Below are positions 7,013 to 13,854 of a DNA stretch of 27,102 nucleotides, piece after piece. Position numbers and translations under genes: made by a program. Numbering within the stretch: the first letter of the stretch is position 1; each line of letters opens with the position of its first letter. The notes beneath the pieces were generated by a model. That model did not search any database and was not told where the DNA came from. It worked only from the letters and a program-made list of their open reading frames with translations. This stretch comes from a virus: the IMG/VR virus record IMGVR_UViG_3300045119_000446, positions 1 through 27,102 of that record; one strand, given 5' to 3'.

Positions 7013-7025
7013 TTTGACGTCAATA

Positions 7026-7055
7026 ATTATCTTTGCCTATAGCAAAGGTTTGCAA
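7026..7055 (-). promoter_or_regulatory. Leftward early promoter (PL-like) with operator O2 in its spacer
   Basis: Read leftward, TTGCAA (7050-7055) serves as -35 and GATAAT (7026-7031) as -10, with an 18-bp spacer. The perfect operator CTTTGC-CTATA-GCAAAG (7031-7047) fills that spacer. A repressor bound there would block RNA polymerase directly, the arrangement expected for phage early control. The operon served begins with the exonuclease. Confidence 0.7.
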
Positions 7056-7097
7056 TTTGATGGTTCAATCGTGGGTTTGACGGAAGAATCGGGGGCC

Positions 7098-7415
7098 TTA
7101 ATGGGCCGGCGGTCGGCGCCTCAAGCGCTCAAGTTGATCAGGGGGAATCTTCTTAATTTCCTCTAGAACAGAGCGGGAAGGAGGCGGGCTTTGTAAGTCC
7201 TTCACCCCAACGCCCATAGCAGTAGCAATCCTAAATAGGATTTTGAAGCTTGGGTTGTCTTTGGTTCTATGAATGAGTTGGTTCAAATACGGCTCACTGA
7301 CGCCTGCAGCCTTTGCAATGGCTCGTGGCTGCAAGTCGAGAGCTTTGATCCATTCGCCGATATAGAGCTTTGGTTCGAGCTCCGATGGGTCTTGCTTCAT
7401 GCGGGAATTTTCCAT
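7098..7415 (-). CDS. CI-like XRE-family repressor
   Basis: A protein of about 105 residues with one helix-turn-helix domain of the Cro/CI (XRE) type: 'LYIGEWIKALDLQPRAIAKA' then 'AGVSEPYLNQLIHRTKDNPS' and 'FKILFRIATAMGV', roughly residues 17-70. A short tail 'LEEIKKIPPDQLERLRR' might help dimerisation. There is no LexA-like peptidase domain, so it is unlike lambda CI in induction mode. I chose the start at MENSRMKQDP; the open frame extends 55 codons further, but through the operators and the divergent promoter. MKQDP, six codons on, is an alternative. The repeated CTTTGC-N5-GCAAAG sites on both sides of the gene are its likely binding sites. Confidence 0.82.
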   Translation of the reverse strand: MENSRMKQDPSELEPKLYIGEWIKALDLQPRAIAKAAGVSEPYLNQLIHRTKDNPSFKILFRIATAMGVGVKDLQSPPPSRSVLEEIKKIPPDQLERLRRRPPAH

Positions 7416-7434
7416 GGCCAAGGCCAGCGTGTCG

Positions 7435-7451
7435 ATTTCCTTCCAGCAAAG
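7435..7451. promoter_or_regulatory. Imperfect repressor operator O3
   Basis: ATTTCC-TTCCA-GCAAAG: the right arm is perfect and the left arm matches CTTTGC at four of six positions. It lies 19 bp upstream of the chosen repressor start, so it could mediate autoregulation. It shares CAGCAAAGTTTGAC with O1. Confidence 0.5.
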
Positions 7452-7457
7452 TTTGAC

Positions 7458-7486
7458 TTGACACCGCGACTTTGCTGGTGGCAAAG
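7458..7486 (+). promoter_or_regulatory. Rightward promoter region (PR-like) with operator O4
   Basis: A perfect operator, CTTTGC-TGGTG-GCAAAG, occupies 7470-7486, ending 7 bp before the Cro-like start. A TTGACA (7458-7463) is a good -35 candidate, with a second TTGACT just before it. No good -10 is visible at standard spacing; CAAAGT or AAAGTA near 7482-7488 is the nearest. The operator overlaps wherever the polymerase would sit, which fits repression of the rightward operon. Confidence 0.6.
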
Positions 7487-7493
7487 TAACGGG

Positions 7494-7709
7494 ATGACGA
7501 AGCACCCGCTCGCCGATTGGATCGAGGCGAACACGACGCAGGCCCAGTTTGCTCGTGACGCTCAATGCTCGGAGAGCCACCTGTCACTGATTTTGAAAGG
7601 CCAGCGTGGTGTTTCGCTTTCGTTGGCCCAGCGGTTGAGCGACGTCACCGGCGGCAACATCCCGCCTAAGGCTTTCATCCGGACTTCGGATACCGAAACA
7701 GCCTCCTAA
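7494..7709 (+). CDS. Cro-like / YdaS-type HTH regulator
   Basis: A 71-residue protein starting MTKHPLADWIEANTTQAQFA, with a helix-turn-helix 'RDAQCSESHLSLILKGQRGV' and a third-helix region 'SLSLAQRLSDVTGGNIPPKA'. This is the size and layout of Cro or YdaS-like phage regulators. It is transcribed away from the CI-like gene and is the first gene of the rightward operon. The longer open frame upstream runs antisense through the repressor gene and is not used. Likely role: antagonising the repressor at the shared operators. That role is inferred from position. Confidence 0.8.
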   Translation: MTKHPLADWIEANTTQAQFARDAQCSESHLSLILKGQRGVSLSLAQRLSDVTGGNIPPKAFIRTSDTETAS

Positions 7710-7754
7710 ACGAGGAGTAGAGATTTTCCATGCGCCGAGCATTGCAGCGCGATG

Positions 7755-7781
7755 TTGGGAGGGAAATAAATTTGCTCCCAA
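7755..7781 (+). repeat. Hairpin in the gap after the Cro-like gene
   Basis: TTGGGAG (7755-7761) pairs with CTCCCAA (7775-7781) across a 13-base AT-rich loop. It lies in the 112-bp gap between the Cro-like gene and the next ORF. No T-run follows, so it could be an attenuator, antiterminator target or stability element. Confidence 0.4.
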
Positions 7782-7821
7782 ATGGCTTGGGATGCCCGAA
7801 ATCATTGGTCTTAGGTGACCC

Positions 7822-8187
7822 ATGACTGACATGGCGGCTGCACTGCGCGAGCTCTCGGAGCCATGGGAACGTGGCGACAAAATCAAGGCGGCCATCGCCA
7901 GGGCCGCGCGCGCCGCCGGTCTCTCCTACTGGCGCGCTTTCGACATTTGGTACGGCAAAGCCCGCCGGATCGAGCCCCACGAAATCGACGCCATCCAAAG
8001 CGCACTCGCCAAGCGGCGCAAAGAGGTCACCCGCAATGAGGTCCACGATCTCAGGACCAGGCTCGCCCGACTTGAGGCGCTACTGGTTCAAACGGACGAG
8101 GAATTCCATCGGCCTCATATTGATCGACTGCGGTCACCGGATGGCGGATTGGGCGGAATGGATCGCCCCCTGGCTCGCAGACGATGA
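7822..8187 (+). CDS. Hypothetical phage early protein, possible DNA-binding
   Basis: A 121-residue protein starting MTDMAAALRELSEPWERGDK. The N-terminal segment 'AAIARAARAAGLSYWRAFDI' followed by 'WYGKARRIEPHEIDAIQSAL' looks like a helix-turn-helix (about residues 22-63). A charged helix 'EVHDLRTRLARLEALL' comes next and may form a coiled coil. Placed second in the rightward operon, it could play a CII-like or replication-accessory role, but no family is certain. The last about 20 residues are Gly/Arg-rich and overlap a short frame in another phase. Confidence 0.7.
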   Translation: MTDMAAALRELSEPWERGDKIKAAIARAARAAGLSYWRAFDIWYGKARRIEPHEIDAIQSALAKRRKEVTRNEVHDLRTRLARLEALLVQTDEEFHRPHIDRLRSPDGGLGGMDRPLARRR

Positions 8188-8211
8188 AGACTGAAACGAT
8201 GAGAGCGCGAC

Positions 8212-9435
8212 ATGAGCACTCGTCCGATTGCCGACATCAGCATTGGGAAACGTCATCGAGTTGATTTCGGGGACGTTGACGCACTGGCGCGCAGCATCGA
8301 GTTGGTCGGTCTGCTTCATCCGATTGTCATCCGGCCTGATGGTCGCTTGATTGCAGGAGCGCGCCGAGTGCGTGCGTTCAAACAGTTGGGCCGTGACAAG
8401 ATCCCGGTGACCGTGGTCGATCTCGAAAAGATTGTGTTGGGCGAGTATGCGGAAAATGCCGAGCGCAAGGACTTCACGGTAGCTGAAGCGGTCGAGATTA
8501 TGCGCGCCGTGCGCCCGCTGGAGGAAAAGGCCGCGAAGGAGCGGCAGAAGGAGCACGGCAAGACCGCGCCGGGGAAGAAACACTCCGGGCAAGTTGCCCA
8601 CAGTGTCGGCCGTGCCGCCGACAAGGCGGCGAAGGCGACCGGCAAGAAGCGCCGCACGCTGGAGAAGGCCGAAGCCGTGATTGAAGCGGCAGAGCAGGCG
8701 CCTGAATTGTTTGGCGACCTGGCAGAGCGCCTCGCCGAGGATGGGGTCAAGGTTGAGGCTATTCATCGCGAGATGAAGCAACGACAGGAGCGTGCGACTT
8801 ATGAGGCACGCGCGGAGAGTGGCGGTGACGCCGGCGACCTCATCGCAATGGCGGAAGCGGGCCGGCGGTTCAAGGTTATCTATGGCGATCCACCGTGGGA
8901 ATTCAAAGTCTATTCGGGGCGCGGGAAGCAGCGCAGTGCGGATCGTTATTACGACACAAGTGACCTGGAAAAAATCAAGGCGCTGCCGGTTGGGGCGCTT
9001 GCCGCGGACGATTGCGCGTTGTTTCTTTGGGGCGTCTGGCCGGAAATGCCGGGTGCTCTGGAAGTCATAAAGGCGTGGGGCTTCGACTACAAGACGGTGG
9101 CGTTTGTCTGGGTGAAGACTGGCGACAAGGCCGAAATTGTAACGCTCGATGGTGATGGTCTGCATTGGGGGATGGGGTATTGGACGCGTGCCAATACTGA
9201 ATTTTGCTTGTTGGCGACCAAGGGCGCGCCACTGCGGCTGGCGCAGGATATTCATCAGATAGTGCTCGCGCCTGTCGGCGAGCACAGCGCGAAGCCCGAG
9301 GAAGTGCGAGCGCGCATCGAACGATTGCTGGTCGGGCCCTATCTCGAAATTTTTTCGCGTCGACCTGTGCCGAAGTGGACGGTTTGGGGCAATGAAATCT
9401 TCGCGGACGACTCACCGGCGGAGGCGGCCGAATGA
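8212..9435 (+). CDS. ParB-like domain fused to MT-A70 adenine methyltransferase
   Basis: A 407-residue fusion. Residues about 5-95 are ParB/sulfiredoxin-like: 'IADISIGKRHRVDFGDVDAL', then 'LHPIVIRPDGRLIAGARRVR' with the G-x-R-R pattern of that family's nucleotide-binding box. A Lys/Arg/Ala-rich helical linker follows (about 105-205). Residues about 215-395 form an MT-A70-type domain with catalytic DPPW at 226-229, 'LFLWGVWPEMPGALEVIKAW' and 'WTRANTEFCLLATKG'. MT-A70 enzymes transfer a methyl group from SAM to adenine N6, here presumably in DNA. The ParB part may provide DNA binding or nuclease/NTPase activity. It overlaps the next gene by 4 bp (ATGA), pairing it with a nuclease-like protein. 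Confidence 0.9.
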   Translation: MSTRPIADISIGKRHRVDFGDVDALARSIELVGLLHPIVIRPDGRLIAGARRVRAFKQLGRDKIPVTVVDLEKIVLGEYAENAERKDFTVAEAVEIMRAVRPLEEKAAKERQKEHGKTAPGKKHSGQVAHSVGRAADKAAKATGKKRRTLEKAEAVIEAAEQAPELFGDLAERLAEDGVKVEAIHREMKQRQERATYEARAESGGDAGDLIAMAEAGRRFKVIYGDPPWEFKVYSGRGKQRSADRYYDTSDLEKIKALPVGALAADDCALFLWGVWPEMPGALEVIKAWGFDYKTVAFVWVKTGDKAEIVTLDGDGLHWGMGYWTRANTEFCLLATKGAPLRLAQDIHQIVLAPVGEHSAKPEEVRARIERLLVGPYLEIFSRRPVPKWTVWGNEIFADDSPAEAAE

Positions 9436-9962
9436 CGTTGAGCGAGGGTCAGCTTCGGTTGGGCCGTTTGTTCGAATCCGAATATGAACGGCAGGCGCAC
9501 AAGCGCGGCTATCACGTTGTTCGGCATTGCGATCAGCTCGGAGTGACCGGCACGAAAGCGCCGGTTATGACGGGGCCTTATGCCGGCTATCGGCTACCTG
9601 ACTTCACGTTGCTGGCAAATGGATCGTCGTACTGGAACGAAGTCAAATACAAAAGCCGACAAGCCTATTACGGTCTTGAGCAGGAACATAGGCACGGGAT
9701 CGATCTTCCGAATTGGCGCGACTATCTCGTTATCGAAAAGTTGAGCGGCAATGCCGGCTTTCTCATTATCGGCGAGGGGTCCACCGGTCGCATTCTCATC
9801 GCTTCTTTCAACAAACTTGTGGCCTGCGGCCAGCGACATCGCAGCTCGGCGCAATTTCCAGAAGGAATGATGTTCTGGTCCGTCGGCGTCTTCCGCGACT
9901 GGGGCACCTTTGATCTTCGCACGGGTCAAATGCGTTTCGACTTCGGGAAGGGCTTCACGTGA
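9432..9962 (+). CDS. PD-(D/E)xK nuclease-like protein
   Basis: A 176-residue protein starting MTLSEGQLRLGRLFESEYER. A PD-(D/E)xK-like signature is visible: Glu15/Glu17 in the first helix, then 'AGYRLPDFTLLANGSSYW' with Asp57, then NEVKYK with Glu70-x-Lys72. This is the metal-dependent nuclease fold used by restriction enzymes and resolvases. No exact family is recognised. Translation is coupled (ATGA) to the ParB-MT-A70 methyltransferase, so the pair could act as modification plus cleavage. A resolvase or replication nuclease is an equally fair reading. Confidence 0.65.
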   Translation: MTLSEGQLRLGRLFESEYERQAHKRGYHVVRHCDQLGVTGTKAPVMTGPYAGYRLPDFTLLANGSSYWNEVKYKSRQAYYGLEQEHRHGIDLPNWRDYLVIEKLSGNAGFLIIGEGSTGRILIASFNKLVACGQRHRSSAQFPEGMMFWSVGVFRDWGTFDLRTGQMRFDFGKGFT

Positions 9963-9987
9963 CCGAGATCCTCTCGACGCGACCGAT

Positions 9988-10173
9988 ATGCGCGGCGTGA
10001 GCTGCGACGGCACCTATCGCTACGTGCTGCATGGGCGCGTGCGCGCCTATGAGGCGATTGGGTGGATGTTTGCGGCCGATCTTGGTCCGATCCACGGGGA
10101 ATGGTCTTGTCTCATGTGGTGGCCGTGCCAGTGCAAATGCGTGGAGCCGGAGGCTCTAGGAGGCTTCGCTTGA
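9988..10173 (+). CDS. Small hypothetical protein
   Basis: A 61-residue protein starting MRGVSCDGTYRYVLHGRVRA. It is rich in Trp and Cys at the end ('SCLMWWPCQCKCVEPEALGG'), so it may bind a metal or be membrane-associated. The frame is open further upstream, but that part overlaps the nuclease-like gene, and the Met at 9988 gives the more protein-like product. The ribosome binding site is weak. Family not recognised. Confidence 0.6.
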   Translation: MRGVSCDGTYRYVLHGRVRAYEAIGWMFAADLGPIHGEWSCLMWWPCQCKCVEPEALGGFA

Positions 10174-10174
10174 G

Positions 10175-10297
10175 ATGGCAACTGTGAAAAAGGGAATTCT
10201 GGTTTCTGCCCCGCAATGGTGGAAACACTTGCGCAAGTGGAAGCGTGTGTTCTGGAAACGTCATCGCAAGGCCGAGCGGAACGAGGCGCGGTCATGA
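10175..10297 (+). CDS. 40-residue basic Trp-rich microprotein
   Basis: A short frame encoding 'MATVKKGILVSAPQWWKHLR', then 'KWKRVFWKRHRKAERNEARS'. It starts right after the previous stop, and its TGA overlaps the ATG of the VRR-NUC gene (ATGA). A GGAGG lies about 12 bp before the ATG. The cationic, Trp-rich composition suggests nucleic-acid or membrane binding. No family is recognised. Confidence 0.6.
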   Translation: MATVKKGILVSAPQWWKHLRKWKRVFWKRHRKAERNEARS

Positions 10298-10785
10298 CCA
10301 AGCTCGGCAAGCGACTGATCAAGGCCGCAGATGAAGCTCTCGCCATGGCACGCGGCGAAGCCACCGCGCGGCAACTCAACCTGTTCAAGGGCAAGCGTCA
10401 GCGCGGCCAGCGCGTCGACGTCTCGCCGTCCGAATTCCAACTGCAATGCGAGGTGGCGGATCTGCTGCGGCGGTGGGCGAAGCCGACGTGGGTGTTCACT
10501 CATATCCCACTAGGCGAATATCGGACGCCGGCGACTGCCGCACGTCTGCAGAGAATGGGTGTTACCGCTGGATTTCCCGATTTCATATTTCTTGCTCCAC
10601 AGGGAAAGGGGCCTTTCTTCCTTGAGCTCAAGCGTAAGGGTGGCAAGTTGTCTGAGCACCAGGCGGGATTTGCACTCTGGTGCAAGTTGAATGGCTATCC
10701 GTTTGAGATTGCCGATTCGTTTGAACGTGCGCTTGCCGTTCTACAGGGATGGGGCACGGTGAGAACAGGAGTGAAGATTCAATGA
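10294..10785 (+). CDS. VRR-NUC domain nuclease
   Basis: A 163-residue protein with a VRR-NUC domain, a PD-(D/E)xK-superfamily fold found in phage structure-specific nucleases and in FAN1. Catalytic pattern: Glu47 in 'SPSEFQLQCEVADLL', then 'GFPDFIFLAPQGKGPFFLEL' with Asp96 and the Glu111-x-Lys113 pair, then Gln123 in 'LSEHQAGFALWC'. The first 35 residues are helical and basic. The start was chosen by the ATGA overlap with the 40-residue ORF. It probably resolves branched DNA during replication or recombination. Confidence 0.88.
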   Translation: MTKLGKRLIKAADEALAMARGEATARQLNLFKGKRQRGQRVDVSPSEFQLQCEVADLLRRWAKPTWVFTHIPLGEYRTPATAARLQRMGVTAGFPDFIFLAPQGKGPFFLELKRKGGKLSEHQAGFALWCKLNGYPFEIADSFERALAVLQGWGTVRTGVKIQ

Positions 10786-11345
10786 GCCGCTATCGCTACA
10801 GGGTGAGGATCGATCCCGAGATTCGATTCTGGAAGCGCGTCAGAAAAGACGAATGTTGCTGGGTCTGGACCGGGGCAAAAGATCGGAATGGATACGGTCT
10901 CTTTCTGCTCAACATCAATCCGTCCCCAGACCCAAAGCGTATATGCATCCACGCCCATCGCTATGCGTGGCAACATGCCAACGGCAGGCATCCCGCAGAT
11001 CTGCATGTTCTCCACCATTGTGACAATCCATGCTGTGTGAACCCAGCACACCTGTTTTTGGGAACAAATGCTGACAATGTTGCTGATCGCGACCGAAAGG
11101 GACGGACAGCAAAAGGTGACCGTCACGGTTGGAGCACCAAACCGGAGTGCATGCGTTCAGGCTCTCCTCCGCGGATGTATGGCGAAGAAAATCCAAGCGC
11201 AAAACTGACGGCGGCTGCCGTATGCGCGATCCGCGCGGATCGCCGCGCAGGATGGATCATCGCCAAGCAATACGGCGTTTCCAAAAGTCTGATCAATGCT
11301 GTTCGGCGCCGGGAGGTCTGGCGCGGGAAAGTTGAAGTGCAATGA
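10782..11345 (+). CDS. HNH endonuclease
   Basis: A 187-residue HNH nuclease. The motif region is 'LHVLHHCDNPCCVNPAHLFL' followed by GTNADNVADRD, with His78-His79, Asn87 and His90 as likely catalytic and metal ligands and Cys84-Cys85 nearby. The N-terminal part has 'CCWVWTGAKDRNGYG', usual for phage HNH proteins. The C-terminal 'AKLTAAAVCAIRADRR' then 'IIAKQYGVSKSLINAVRRRE' is a helix-turn-helix of the type seen in homing endonucleases. Its placement among replication genes and its modular HTH tail suggest a free-standing homing endonuclease, although a 4-bp overlap with the VRR-NUC gene shows it is well embedded. Confidence 0.88.
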   Translation: MSRYRYRVRIDPEIRFWKRVRKDECCWVWTGAKDRNGYGLFLLNINPSPDPKRICIHAHRYAWQHANGRHPADLHVLHHCDNPCCVNPAHLFLGTNADNVADRDRKGRTAKGDRHGWSTKPECMRSGSPPRMYGEENPSAKLTAAAVCAIRADRRAGWIIAKQYGVSKSLINAVRRREVWRGKVEVQ

Positions 11346-11375
11346 CTGATCGGGTGACCGTGGGCTGGAGATGCC

Positions 11376-11591
11376 ATGTCGGGTGGAACGCAAAAAGTGG
11401 CGCCGATCCTGGTTCTGCGCGCTCGAGCGGAAGCCCGGGCGCTGCTCTACGGCTGCAATGAATTCGACTACGGCGAAGCGACCGATCCGCTGCTGGCGTT
11501 CGCCTGGCGGGCCGGGCTTATCGACCTGCTGGGCATCTCGGCCTGCGAGGCCATCATCTGCAATCCGTTCGCTAGGTATTTCACCGTATGA
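11376..11591 (+). CDS. Small hypothetical protein upstream of helicase
   Basis: A 71-residue helical protein starting MSGGTQKVAPILVLRARAEA and continuing 'RALLYGCNEFDYGEATDPLL'. A GGAG lies just before the ATG. Its stop overlaps the start of the RepA-like gene (ATGA), so the two are coupled. A small partner or loader of the helicase is possible but only from position. Confidence 0.65.
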   Translation: MSGGTQKVAPILVLRARAEARALLYGCNEFDYGEATDPLLAFAWRAGLIDLLGISACEAIICNPFARYFTV

Positions 11592-13012
11592 GCATCGATC
11601 GCTTCCGGGAAGGTTTGGCGAACTGGCGGGCGGTGCTGGCCAGCCTGGGCGAGGGCGACGTGCCGGCCCGCGCCACGGCCTTCGACGAGGCCGCCAAGGA
11701 CGCCGCCGGCTACGTCGCGGGCGGCCTCCCCATGGCCACCGCAATCGATGCCCTCTACGAGATGGCGCAGGCCCACGGGCTGGTCGCTGCGTTGGGCGAG
11801 GACGGGCTGCAGACCCGCATCGCGGCAGCCTTCGCCGGGGTCAGGCAGGGAACTAGTTCCGCCGGGACCAGTCCCACGGGACCCGGTCCGGGAAACCCCG
11901 GCAACGGGCCCAGGCCCACCGGCTCGCTCCGCATCCTCAGCAAGGCGGACTTCATCAAGGGGTTCGTCCCCCCCGACTACCTGGTCGACGGCATCCTGCA
12001 GCGCCGCTTCATCTACTCCCTCACCGGGCAGACCGGCCACGCCAAGACCGCCGTGGCGCTCCACCTCGCCGAACTCGTCGCCTCCGGCGACTACAACGCC
12101 ATGTTCGGAATGCACCGCGTCGAAAAAGGCCGCGTCCTCTACCTGGTCGGCGAAAACCCCGACGACGTCCGCATGCGCGTCATCGGCAGCGACTGCAAAC
12201 GATCGGACGACCCCAAGCAGGACAACATCTCCTTCATCCCCGGAGTCTTCGACATCGACAAAATGTGGGCCATCATCGAGGCCGACGTCCGCGCCAACGG
12301 CGATGCCAGCCTCGTCATCATCGACACCAGCGCCGCCTATTTCCTCGGCAACGAGGAACTCAGCAACACCCAGATGGGGGCCTACGCCCGCACGCTCCGC
12401 CGCCTCACAACCTTATCCGGAAAACCCTGCGTCCTCGTGCTGTGCCACCCCATCAAATACGTCACCGATCCTTCCCAATTACTGCCCCGCGGCGGCGGCG
12501 CATACCTCGCCGAAATGGACGGCAACCTCACACTCTGGCGAACCAGCAACGATGTGGTCGAGCTCTATTACAACAAAATCCGCGGCCCCGGTTTCGAAGC
12601 CATGTCCTTCAAGCTCGAACCCATCAAGTCACCTTCGCTCGTCGACCAGAAAGGCCGCCAGATATCAACAGTCCGCGCCGTCTCCATCAGCCAACGCGAA
12701 GAGGAACAGGAAAGCGACAGGATCGAGGAGGACGAAGACCGCGTCCTCACCGCCATGCTCAGTCAGCCAGCCGACAACGGCGGCTCGTTCGCCACCTGGG
12801 CCGCCAACCTCGGATGGGTGATGGGGAGCGGTGAGGCCTACAAGAAAAAAGTCGAGCGCCTCATCGCCGACCTCGAAAAGAAAAAGCCCAAACTCACAGT
12901 CAAAATCCGCAACAAATGGCAACTCACCGACGAAGGCAAAGACGCCGCCCGCCAGGCCGTCCTCCGCTTCAACCGGCAACAGAATACCGGTAGCCAAAAG
13001 AACTTGTTCTAA
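11588..13012 (+). CDS. RepA-like replicative ATPase/helicase (AAA_25 type)
   Basis: A 474-residue protein with a RecA-fold ATPase core. Walker A is GQTGHAKT at residues 147-154, 'GRVLYLVGENPDDVRMRV' near 181-198 carries the acidic residue of this family, and Walker B is LVIID at 242-246. The H-P-I pattern in 'KPCVLVLCHPIKYV' follows. These match the RepA/AAA_25 group of hexameric helicases used by plasmids and phages to start replication. The first about 115 residues are a helical region plus a Gly/Pro/Thr-rich linker. The last about 90 residues resemble a small winged-helix domain ending 'KNKWQLTDEGK'-like. The repeat-rich non-coding stretch immediately downstream is a candidate origin for it. 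Confidence 0.85.
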   Translation: MSIDRFREGLANWRAVLASLGEGDVPARATAFDEAAKDAAGYVAGGLPMATAIDALYEMAQAHGLVAALGEDGLQTRIAAAFAGVRQGTSSAGTSPTGPGPGNPGNGPRPTGSLRILSKADFIKGFVPPDYLVDGILQRRFIYSLTGQTGHAKTAVALHLAELVASGDYNAMFGMHRVEKGRVLYLVGENPDDVRMRVIGSDCKRSDDPKQDNISFIPGVFDIDKMWAIIEADVRANGDASLVIIDTSAAYFLGNEELSNTQMGAYARTLRRLTTLSGKPCVLVLCHPIKYVTDPSQLLPRGGGAYLAEMDGNLTLWRTSNDVVELYYNKIRGPGFEAMSFKLEPIKSPSLVDQKGRQISTVRAVSISQREEEQESDRIEEDEDRVLTAMLSQPADNGGSFATWAANLGWVMGSGEAYKKKVERLIADLEKKKPKLTVKIRNKWQLTDEGKDAARQAVLRFNRQQNTGSQKNLF

Positions 13013-13297
13013 GGCCCGGATCGCCCTAGATTCCGGAGTAGGCGGGGAATGGCTGTCACCACCCCCCGCCGCCGCTCAGACTAGGAAGCAGACCCAAAAC
13101 CGGACGTACCAGCCAGTTCGGGTTTTCCTAATCGTCACGGCAATCGCGATGGGTACAGCCATTGCGATTCCTCCGATCTCGGCGGACACGGCACGGCCGC
13201 TCATCGCGCCGGGAGGTGCCTACCCTCCCGGTAGCGCCGCTGGCTCGGCGCCTCGCCTTCTGCCCGCCAAAACCTCAAAATCACCCCAAAAAAAACC

Positions 13298-13496
13298 GGG
13301 ACAGGTTGTCGTTCCAATTCCAATTCGACAACCAGTTGAATGCTGCAATATCACCGCCGGGACAACGGCCCTTGTCCCAGTTTGTCCCAAATACAGTAAC
13401 TAATTATACTACAACAAAAAAGCCTAAGACAACTTCTGTCCCGACGCCCACGCCGGAATCCATACCCGGCAGGGGAGCGGTTTCGGGACGGGACAA
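13298..13496. repeat. Cluster of GGGACAA/TTGTCCC motifs
   Basis: Copies: GGGACAG at 13298, GGGACAA at 13359, TTGTCCC at 13372 and 13382, CTGTCCC at 13436, GGGACGG at 13485 and GGGACAA at 13490. The copies at 13359 and 13372 form a 20-bp inverted repeat (7-6-7). GACAA fragments also occur at 13327 and 13428. The run 'TAACTAATTATACTACAAC' with an A-tract sits between the copies. The pattern resembles iterons flanking a DNA-unwinding element. Confidence 0.6.
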
Positions 13497-13792
13497 GTAC
13501 TAGCCCTATAGGGGGGCTTGGGGGGAAATGAAGTTTTGAAAACAGTAACGCGTACCACGATCGAATTCTCTTACCGGTTGTAATGGGAAAACACCCCCCA
13601 GATATTCCGAGGGCACTGAGATAGACGATCGATGGGGGTGGCCTGGCCAGCGTCCCCGGGGGGGGCGGGGGGGGGCGCACCGGGTGCCGGCGATCAGGAT
13701 CGAGCTGGAAGGAAAGCTTGGCTCGCCGCAACAAAATTGCGCGGGAGGGAGCGAGGATGTTCGCTAGCGCGAGCTGTGCTACGATAGGCGCA

Positions 13793-13821
13793 GCCGGACG
13801 GTGATTGCGTCACCGCCCGGC
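13793..13821 (+). ncRNA. Strong hairpin with UUGCG loop before the next gene
   Basis: GCCGG-A-CGGTGA (13793-13804), loop TTGCG (13805-13809), TCACCG-C-CCGGC (13810-13821). Eleven pairs form with one A/C mismatch. It resembles the UUGGCG-loop hairpins found downstream, with one G missing from the loop, and lies 33 bp before the start at 13855. Confidence 0.5.
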
Positions 13822-13854
13822 CACTTGGCACAGCAACCTGGATTGGAGGTCACC

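Larger units (their letters stand above)
13013..13854. other. Long non-coding region, candidate replication origin
   Basis: These 842 bp hold no convincing gene; the open frames are Pro/Arg/Gly-rich and lack ribosome binding sites. The middle has a cluster of GGGACAA motifs around an AT-rich segment (13388-13425). Further on are CCCTATAGGG at 13503-13512, two long G-runs at 13658-13675, and a strong hairpin at 13793-13821 just before the next gene. Confidence 0.6.

Noticed and set aside
8141-8194. A 17-codon frame encoding MADWAEWIAPWLADDED
   Set aside because: It looks protein-like but is very short, has no ribosome binding site and overlaps the end of the 121-residue gene in another phase. 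It could also mean a frameshift at that gene's end, which cannot be decided here.
8134-9285. A 383-codon open frame antisense to the ParB-MT-A70 gene
   Set aside because: The sense strand encodes clear domains. The antisense product is Arg/Leu-rich with no motif or ribosome binding site, as expected for a GC-rich shadow frame.
11157-12115. Antisense open frames over the HNH and RepA-like genes
   Set aside because: Low-complexity Arg/Pro/Gly products opposite well-supported genes; no starts with ribosome sites.
12831-13503. Open frames running from the RepA-like gene into the non-coding region
   Set aside because: Pro/Lys/Ser-rich translations without domains. They begin inside the helicase gene in another phase, and a sub-start at 13150 lacks a ribosome binding site.
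13351-13734. A 127-codon minus-strand frame over the repeat and G-rich region
   Set aside because: Its composition (Pro, Arg, Ser, Cys) reflects the G-runs. There is no ribosome site and no neighbouring gene to couple with.
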